Positions 14,257-18,732 of a DNA stretch of 18,732 nt are shown one piece after another (positions within the stretch are counted from its first letter, which is position 1; each line of letters starts with the position of its first letter). The stretch comes from VGJJ01 sp964480705. GTDB taxonomy: Archaea; Iainarchaeota; Iainarchaeia; Iainarchaeales; VGJJ01. The stretch lies in NCBI GenBank assembly GCA_964480705.1, contig CAYZPC010000017.1, positions 1-18,732 of the forward strand, in the 5' to 3' direction. The notes beneath the pieces are model-generated. The model saw only the letters and a list, made by a program, of their open reading frames with translations, made no database searches and had not been told where the DNA came from. A program made the translations under genes and the position numbers.

Positions 14257-15122
14257 TTTTTTGACTGCAATCTTTTGTCCACAAATAATTCCCCCGCTTT
14301 GTAACTGCTGCGCACTAACGCACCGCTGGCCACAAAATCAAAACCCATCTGTTGAGCGTGCGTTTTGAAAAAATCAAATTTCTCTTGCGACGCAAAATTC
14401 TGCACGGGCAAATGCCAATTGGAAGGTTGCAAATACTGTCCTAATGTGAGCATATTCACTCCCGCGGCGCGCAAATCTTTCATTGTTTGCAACACTTCTT
14501 CATCCGATTCGCCGTGACCCAGTTGAATAGAGGATTTAGTGTAATTCATTCCGCGCGCGCGGGCATATTCGAGCACGCGCAGCGTTTGATGGTAATTTGC
14601 TCTTCTATCGCGAACTTTGTCCTGCAATGATTTTACGGTTTCAATGTTGTGTGCGAAAACATCGGGTTGCGCAGCAATAATCACATCTAATAATTTTTCA
14701 TTTCCCTGAAAGTCACCCACTAACGCTTCCACTTTAAAATTTTCTTTTTTTAGAGCGGAAATACAATTGGCAACATGCTGCGCGCCCTGGTCTGTGAGGT
14801 CATCACGGTTGACCATGGTAATAACAACGTAATTCAGTTTCATTTGCTTCGCGGCGTGCACTAATTTCTCGGGCTCATTTTCATCTACAATATCTCCTTT
14901 TGCCATCGCGTCAATTTGGCAAAATTTACACCCGCGCGTGCAGGTTTTACCTAACACCATAAACGTGGCCGTGCCGCCACTCCAACATTCGCTTTGGTTG
15001 GGACAATGTGCCTCTTGGCAAACGGTGTGCAGGTCGAGATTATTCGTGAGAACTTTTAATTGGGAGAATTGCTCCGTGGAAGGAGGGCGGATGCGGGGCT
15101 TGAATATTTGACTCGAAGACAT
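14253..15122 (-). CDS. lipA: Lipoyl synthase (radical SAM)
   Basis: A 289-residue enzyme that inserts two sulfur atoms into protein-bound octanoyl groups. Both iron-sulfur sites are intact: the auxiliary cluster C35-x4-C40-x5-C46 (CQEAHCPNQSEC) and the radical SAM motif C61-x3-C65-x2-C68 (CTRGCKFC). The C-terminal RSSY (271-274) carries the Ser that ligates the auxiliary cluster. MVNRDDLTDQGAQH and NIETV are also typical. ATG at 15122 gives the normal length; the longer frame to 15242 lies in the promoter. The TATA box CTATTTATAG is centred about 25 bases upstream, so the mRNA is probably leaderless. No lipB was seen, so the octanoyl group would have to come via LplB-LplA. Confidence 0.96.
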   Translation of the reverse strand: MSSSQIFKPRIRPPSTEQFSQLKVLTNNLDLHTVCQEAHCPNQSECWSGGTATFMVLGKTCTRGCKFCQIDAMAKGDIVDENEPEKLVHAAKQMKLNYVVITMVNRDDLTDQGAQHVANCISALKKENFKVEALVGDFQGNEKLLDVIIAAQPDVFAHNIETVKSLQDKVRDRRANYHQTLRVLEYARARGMNYTKSSIQLGHGESDEEVLQTMKDLRAAGVNMLTLGQYLQPSNWHLPVQNFASQEKFDFFKTHAQQMGFDFVASGALVRSSYKAGELFVDKRLQSKN

Positions 15123-15142
15123 GACCCACTTAAACCTGTTAA

Positions 15143-15152
15143 CTATAAATAG
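15143..15152. promoter_or_regulatory. Palindromic TATA box shared by lipA and the divergent gene
   Basis: CTATAAATAG reads CTATTTATAG on the other strand, so it is TATA-like in both directions. On the minus strand transcription would begin at the lipA ATG (15122). On the plus strand it would begin near 15173, 10 bases before ATG 15183. Confidence 0.55.
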
Positions 15153-15172
15153 ACTCACACTACCTTTGTGCA

Positions 15173-15196
15173 GGGATATGAAATGGGATATGAAAT
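15173..15196 (+). repeat. Perfect 12-bp tandem duplication at a gene start
   Basis: The unit GGGATATGAAAT occurs twice in a row (15173-15184, 15185-15196). In frame it reads Gly-Tyr-Glu-Met, Gly-Tyr-Glu-Ile, and the junction of the two units creates the ATG at 15183. Confidence 0.8.
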
Positions 15197-16010
15197 TGTT
15201 GAAACTTCGACAGCAACATATTATGTGATTAGCGATGACCATTCTAAACGTACTCGAGAAGGAAAATTTGACAATTTACCTTCTGTCAAATTTGATAGCT
15301 TAATTGTTGAAGATATTTCTGGTCAACCCGAACATCGCGAATCATTGTCCGATGTGATGCAGAAAAAATTAGAGCTGTATCAGAGCAACACCCACCGTAT
15401 TGACATCGGAGATATTCCAACCAATGTGGCACCAGTATTAGGCAGAATTTTTACCATTGTGGGAACGGGCGCCCTTGTATTGACGGCAGCACACCCAGCG
15501 GCTACATGGGCCATTCTTCCGCTTTCCATTGGAATGGTGGCGAGCGGAAAATTATTGGCCAAAAAAGGCGAACATAGTTCTTCACTAAATAAATTAAGCC
15601 AAATGATTACCTTTCCCGCAAAAATATTTCTCGGAAAAAAAGCAACAACACATCGAAATGCGGTCATCGCAGAGAAAGCCGAACAATTTATTGCGCCTGC
15701 TATACACGCGGAATTGAATAGAAAACCGGTCATTGGAATAGTGTATGGTGCATATCATGCTGGCGATATTGCGCGGCTCCTGCGGGAACCCCGTCAGCGC
15801 CGAAGAATACTTGAACGAATTCCAACCAAATACCGCCAGCCTCAAATGGAAAGCCTCGGCACATTCCGATATACTCGCGATGGATGGAAAATAACACAAA
15901 CCAAACAAGCCATCAGATTTCCCACTCCACGAACGATAATTATGCGAATGAAAGCGCGTGCACGACTAGCACGTATGAAAGGGAAAAAATGGGTAAGAAG
16001 AACTCATTAA
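15183..16010 (+). CDS. Two-helix membrane protein with TIKI/TraB-like motifs
   Basis: A 275-residue protein with no certain family. The N-terminal part has a strand ending in SDDH (residues 17-20) and a later strand DSLIVED (E43). Two hydrophobic helices follow at about 83-101 and 107-125. Then come HRNA (157-160) and GAYHAGDIARLL (189-200), followed by a very basic C-terminus (RMKARARLARMKGKKWVRR). The combination of an xxxH motif, a Glu, an RN and a GxxH motif is what the TIKI/TraB/ChaN/EreA superfamily of putative hydrolases shows; here the first GxxH is replaced by SDDH. I place it there tentatively. I chose ATG 15183; an upstream GTG at 15168 is possible. It diverges from lipA and converges with fen1, sharing TTAA at the stops. 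Confidence 0.7.
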   Translation: MGYEIVETSTATYYVISDDHSKRTREGKFDNLPSVKFDSLIVEDISGQPEHRESLSDVMQKKLELYQSNTHRIDIGDIPTNVAPVLGRIFTIVGTGALVLTAAHPAATWAILPLSIGMVASGKLLAKKGEHSSSLNKLSQMITFPAKIFLGKKATTHRNAVIAEKAEQFIAPAIHAELNRKPVIGIVYGAYHAGDIARLLREPRQRRRILERIPTKYRQPQMESLGTFRYTRDGWKITQTKQAIRFPTPRTIIMRMKARARLARMKGKKWVRRTH

Positions 16011-17029
16011 CCCCATTTACTCAGCGCGGTTTGCTTCTCATCTTCGGGTTTCTTTTCAATTTTATTTAATGCATTCGACACGCGCACGTGGTCGAAGCCG
16101 TGCTTGTCGCAATAAAATGCAATAACTTTCTCGCGATCCATTTTAGTGGATTTAATTTCAACATCTTTGAACACAGCAGGATGCAAAAACATTTCTTCAA
16201 TTTCCTCTGGATTATAATCAACGGTTTTTTTCAAACCAGCGAGCACTTCTTCAAAACTTTTCTTTCCTTCCACCGCTTTCAGCGCTTTTTTGGGACCAAT
16301 CATGGGAATTTTTTCATTAAAATCCGTTCCAACCAGCATTCCAATCCAAATCATTTGTTTCTGCGTGAGTTTGAGTTGGTGCAACACTTTTTCGGTTTCA
16401 AACATTTCTGGTTCCACGTTTACATACGCATTTCGATACGGGAGTTTTCGTTTTCCGGTTACACCCATGTTGCGGATGACAACGGGGGCGCCGCAGAGGA
16501 GGGCGTCATAATCCTGCGTGGCCACCGCGTATGCTTTATGTTCTTTCACTAACTGGCCGGCTTGCGCTTCTCCTTCTTGTTTGGCTTGCACGATTGGCAG
16601 GCCCATGCTTTGCAAGGCGAGATGCGCTTCCTCAATCATTTCCTTGTTCAAACTCACCGCACGCGCACCCATCGAACGGGCTTTTTCCAAGTCTCCTTCA
16701 TCAATGGCTTTTTCCATTTCTTCTTTCGCCGCGGTGCGAATGGCTTTGCGTTTGTCAAGAGTGGCGCGCTTCAACGCCGAGGGAGGACCATCAAACACAA
16801 ACACGGGTTTGATTCCGGCTTCGATTAAATTAGAAGTTCTGTATAACAGACCGGCGATGTGTGAAGTAACATCTCCTTCCGCATTCATCAGCGGTTTTCC
16901 TTCCGGACCGCGGATGGACGTGAGAAATTGATACAAAATGTTGTGCGCATCAATCGCAATGGTTTTTCCCGCGAGTTTGGACAAGTCTATTTTCTCGGTT
17001 TCAATCAAATCGCCAATTGGAGTTCCCAT
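16007..17029 (-). CDS. fen: Flap endonuclease FEN1
   Basis: A 340-residue structure-specific nuclease that removes 5' flaps in Okazaki-fragment maturation and base excision repair. All metal-binding acids are in place: D27 (AIDAHN), D80 (FDGPP), E152 and E154 (EGEAQAG), D173 and D175 (TQDYDALL) and D236 (GTDFNEK), at the same numbers as in Pyrococcus FEN1. The C-terminal PCNA-interacting motif is QTALSKWG (333-340), with Q, L and W present but Gly in place of the usual last aromatic. I chose ATG 17029 because MGTPIGDL is the conserved N-terminus and AAAGGTG precedes it; an upstream start at 17047 would add six residues. Confidence 0.97.
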   Translation of the reverse strand: MGTPIGDLIETEKIDLSKLAGKTIAIDAHNILYQFLTSIRGPEGKPLMNAEGDVTSHIAGLLYRTSNLIEAGIKPVFVFDGPPSALKRATLDKRKAIRTAAKEEMEKAIDEGDLEKARSMGARAVSLNKEMIEEAHLALQSMGLPIVQAKQEGEAQAGQLVKEHKAYAVATQDYDALLCGAPVVIRNMGVTGKRKLPYRNAYVNVEPEMFETEKVLHQLKLTQKQMIWIGMLVGTDFNEKIPMIGPKKALKAVEGKKSFEEVLAGLKKTVDYNPEEIEEMFLHPAVFKDVEIKSTKMDREKVIAFYCDKHGFDHVRVSNALNKIEKKPEDEKQTALSKWG

Positions 17030-17058
17030 GAACGTGCACCTTTTCAAACAAGGAAATA

Positions 17059-17075
17059 ACCCCCATAAAAGGGGT
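17059..17075 (-). promoter_or_regulatory. fen1 promoter, TATA inside an inverted repeat
   Basis: The minus-strand CTTTTATGG (about 17065-17072) would start transcription near 17042, giving a 13-base leader that includes AAAGGTG. The TATA-like bases lie between ACCCC (17059-17063) and GGGGT (17071-17075), which form a 5-bp inverted repeat. Confidence 0.4.
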
Positions 17076-17135
17076 GCGGTGGTGTGAGTGAAACGAAAAA
17101 GGGAAAGTTAACGAACCTAAACTTCCGCAAAATGC

Positions 17136-17143
17136 TTTTATAC
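17136..17143 (+). promoter_or_regulatory. TATA box for candidate ncRNA
   Basis: TTTTATAC is preceded by the BRE-like GCAAAATG. Its centre lies about 26 bases before 17165, where the structured stretch begins. The same bases on the minus strand also look TATA-like (GTATAAAA), so direction is not certain. Confidence 0.45.
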
Positions 17144-17164
17144 AACCTCAGACCCAATCGCTAG

Positions 17165-17284
17165 AACGCGGTTTCGCGCCGAACATAGACCATTGGTGAG
17201 CCTATCCCGAAAAATCATTGTTCGGAGGATGAGACGGGGTGAAGACGAAGGTTTTCATTCCCGCATCCCACATTATCTGTTTTT
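17165..17284 (+). ncRNA. Candidate two-hairpin non-coding RNA
   Basis: This 120-base stretch between fen1 and PAN has no protein gene but a clear fold. Hairpin 1 (17179-17225) is closed by a perfect 7-bp stem CCGAACA/TGTTCGG and contains ATAG/CTAT and ACC/GGT pairs. Hairpin 2 (17227-17268) has GGATG/CATCC, CGGG/CCCG and TGAA/TTCA and is followed after one base by ACA (17270-17272). A TATA box lies about 26 bases upstream and a T-run with a perfect hairpin (17278-17292) follows. Two hairpins with a 3' ACA resemble archaeal H/ACA guide RNAs, but I could not define a guide pocket or a convincing kink-turn, so the class is open. Confidence 0.45.
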
Positions 17285-17315
17285 GAAAAACACATTTGAC
17301 TGTGCTTTAGTCAAA
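17278..17315. terminator. Back-to-back hairpins between the ncRNA and PAN
   Basis: Two perfect inverted repeats lie side by side: TGTTTTT/AAAAACA (17278-17292, one-base loop) and TTTGACT/AGTCAAA (17295-17315, seven-base loop). On the minus strand, T-runs (complement of 17326-17330 and 17313-17317) directly follow the PAN stop. The region therefore looks like a convergent terminator for the plus-strand RNA and PAN. Confidence 0.5.
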
Positions 17316-17330
17316 AATATTCTATAAAAA

Positions 17331-18590
17331 TTAATTGAACATCTTGCGCGCATTCTCTGCTTCGGGATCAACCGGCGTGCGAGAGGCAACGACTTTCACG
17401 ACGGCGCGCTCAAAGTGTTTGTGTTGAATTTTGTTGGCGTTGTCGCGGAGGGCGTGCATTCCAGCCTCTAAACAAATCGACTTGAGGTCGGCGCCCGTCA
17501 TTCCTTCTGTTTTTTCTAAAATTTTATCAATGCTCACATCTTTGTGCAAATTCATTCCTTTGGTGTGAATGTCAATAATTTTTTTGCGAGCTTCTTTTCC
17601 AGGCAAGGGGACTAGAACAATTCGGTCGAATCTTCCGGGGCGCAAGAGAGCAGGGTCCATCACGTCCATTCGGTTAGTGGCTGCGACAATTTTGATATTT
17701 TTACGATTCTTGAAACCATCAATTTCCGCCAGGAGTTGAATGAGCGTGCGCTGCACTTCGCGGTCTCCACCACTCGTATCATCCGTACGCATCGTGCCAA
17801 TGGCATCAATTTCATCAATGAAAATAATGGCATGCTCTTTTTCTTTCGCCATGGCAAACACATCTCGCACGAGCTTGGCACCCTCACCAATGTACTTGTG
17901 CACTAATTCGCTTCCAACAAGACCAATGAATGCGGCCTTGCTTTCATTTGCCACAGCTTTCGCGAGAAGGGTTTTTCCCGTGCCGGGAGGACCCTGCAAT
18001 AACACTCCTGAAGGGGATTGAATTCCTAATTTTTCAAACCGCTCGGGGTGGGTAAGGGGTAAAATGACGGCTTCGCGCAATTGTTGAATCTCCTCTTCTA
18101 ATCCCCCGACTTGTTCAAATGTTTCGGTGGGGCGCTCAACCAATTCCATGGCTTTTGCTCGCGCGTCTTTGAAATCAGGAAGTACATCAATCACGGCAAG
18201 ATTTTTTTGGGACATGGCGACACGCTTTCCCACTTCTTTTTCAGTCAGAATAGTGCTCGCTTCCGTAGTCACCAAAAATTCTATTCCATTGGAATTGCGA
18301 ACAATGCACTTTCCATCTGCCAAAATATCCTGGACCGTTCCCACCATGAGAGGGGGTGTCTTGAATCGCTCTAATTCGGCTTTCAAACGCTTGATTTCCC
18401 CATCCAATTGGAGGGTTTTTTCATCCATGGTGGCGTTTTGCGCTTGCAAGAGGCGAACCTGTTCCTCGAGCGTGTACACGTAATCGTAAAAATTAGTCAC
18501 GTTTCTCCGACCGCTCGCAGGAGTCGGTGCGGATGCGCTGGCGGTTGCCGTGTCCTTCTCGGACGAGTAGGTCGCGTCTAAATCTGCCAT
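17331..18590 (-). CDS. pan: Proteasome-activating nucleotidase (PAN)
   Basis: A 419-residue AAA ATPase that unfolds proteins and feeds them into the 20S proteasome. An N-terminal Ser/Ala/Thr-rich tail precedes a coiled coil (about 38-78), the P79-P80 hinge and an OB domain (80-140). The ATPase has Walker A GPPGTGKT (200-207), Walker B IIFIDEID (255-262), an aromatic pore loop KYIGEG (232-237) and the second region of homology NRMDVMDPALLRPGRFDR. The C-terminus ends M-F-N; the docking HbYX motif normally has Tyr in the penultimate position, here Phe. Close relative Cdc48 is excluded by single ATPase domain and coiled coil. A TATA box GTATATAAAC lies about 36 bases upstream of the ATG. Confidence 0.96.
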   Translation of the reverse strand: MADLDATYSSEKDTATASASAPTPASGRRNVTNFYDYVYTLEEQVRLLQAQNATMDEKTLQLDGEIKRLKAELERFKTPPLMVGTVQDILADGKCIVRNSNGIEFLVTTEASTILTEKEVGKRVAMSQKNLAVIDVLPDFKDARAKAMELVERPTETFEQVGGLEEEIQQLREAVILPLTHPERFEKLGIQSPSGVLLQGPPGTGKTLLAKAVANESKAAFIGLVGSELVHKYIGEGAKLVRDVFAMAKEKEHAIIFIDEIDAIGTMRTDDTSGGDREVQRTLIQLLAEIDGFKNRKNIKIVAATNRMDVMDPALLRPGRFDRIVLVPLPGKEARKKIIDIHTKGMNLHKDVSIDKILEKTEGMTGADLKSICLEAGMHALRDNANKIQHKHFERAVVKVVASRTPVDPEAENARKMFN

Positions 18591-18620
18591 AATGAGCCTA
18601 TTCTACTTAGGCGGAGAGGA

Positions 18621-18630
18621 GTTTATATAC
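18621..18630 (-). promoter_or_regulatory. TATA box of pan
   Basis: The minus-strand GTATATAAAC would start transcription near 18600 and give a roughly 10-base leader to the ATG at 18590. Nothing else could be supported in 18631-18732. Confidence 0.6.
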
Positions 18631-18732
18631 GTTAACCCAATTTCGAGAATTGAACGAGACGCGGAAAATAACTCACTAATCCATCGCCCTAAAAAACCCC
18701 CGCCGCATGGTTTGATAGAAAAGAAAAAAAGT

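Noticed and set aside
17165..17284. C/D-box guide RNA
   Set aside because: No box C (RUGAUGA) and box D (CUGA) pair is present at the ends.
18676..18732. Possible C-terminal end of an upstream minus-strand gene (frame ending RRGFFRAMD)
   Set aside because: Only about 18 codons are visible and nothing in them identifies a family.
1..18732. CRISPR arrays, transposases, insertion sequences or phage genes
   Set aside because: No regularly spaced repeats, transposase motifs or phage proteins were seen.

Overview
The window comes from an archaeon. It carries 5' 16S rRNA with the archaeal 344 and 519 signatures, ribosomal proteins L40e and L41e, a UbiA-type archaeal lipid prenyltransferase, a COG1395 regulator, FEN1, the proteasome ATPase PAN, TATA-box promoters and many apparently leaderless starts. 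The genome is very compact: four operon joints overlap by ATGA and two convergent gene pairs share a TTAA stop. Together with the divergent 16S 5' end, this suggests a small-genome (DPANN-type, perhaps Diapherotrites or Micrarchaeota) lineage, but that placement is only an inference.

Layout, left to right. 1-671: 5' part of 16S rRNA on the minus strand, cut by the window edge. 672-1241: no convincing protein gene; it holds a run of perfect inverted repeats just upstream of 16S and a second structured stretch that may be an RNA. 1242-2123: a minus-strand winged-helix-like unknown protein and a 43-residue L41e. 2162-2171: a promoter apparently shared by L41e and tRNA-Glu(UUC). 2378-4333: L40e, UbiA prenyltransferase and COG1395 regulator in one tight operon. 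4370-5430: a two-part lipoate-protein ligase (lplB-lplA). 5436-11632: minus-strand genes for a 2-oxoacid (pyruvate-type) dehydrogenase complex in the order E1alpha, E1beta, E2, a DUF1697 protein, E3, and a class I methyltransferase. 11749-14256: M1 aminopeptidase with a HEAT-like tail. 14253-15122: lipoyl synthase. 15183-16010: an unknown two-helix membrane protein with TIKI/TraB-like motifs, divergent from lipA around one palindromic TATA box. 16007-17029: FEN1. 17165-17284: a candidate two-hairpin non-coding RNA with its own promoter and terminator. 17331-18590: PAN. 18631-18732: nothing supportable beyond the PAN upstream region.

The unifying theme is lipoate metabolism. E2 has one lipoyl domain; LplB-LplA would attach lipoate or octanoate to its lysine, LipA would insert the sulfurs, E1alpha/beta would load the acyl group and E3 would reoxidise the lipoamide. 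No LipB was seen. All five complex and ligase functions plus LipA lie within about 11 kb, which looks like a nearly self-sufficient lipoylation island, with bacterial-looking E1 and DUF1697 sequences suggesting past transfer. The other genes are archaeal housekeeping (translation, lipid synthesis, DNA repair, proteolysis).
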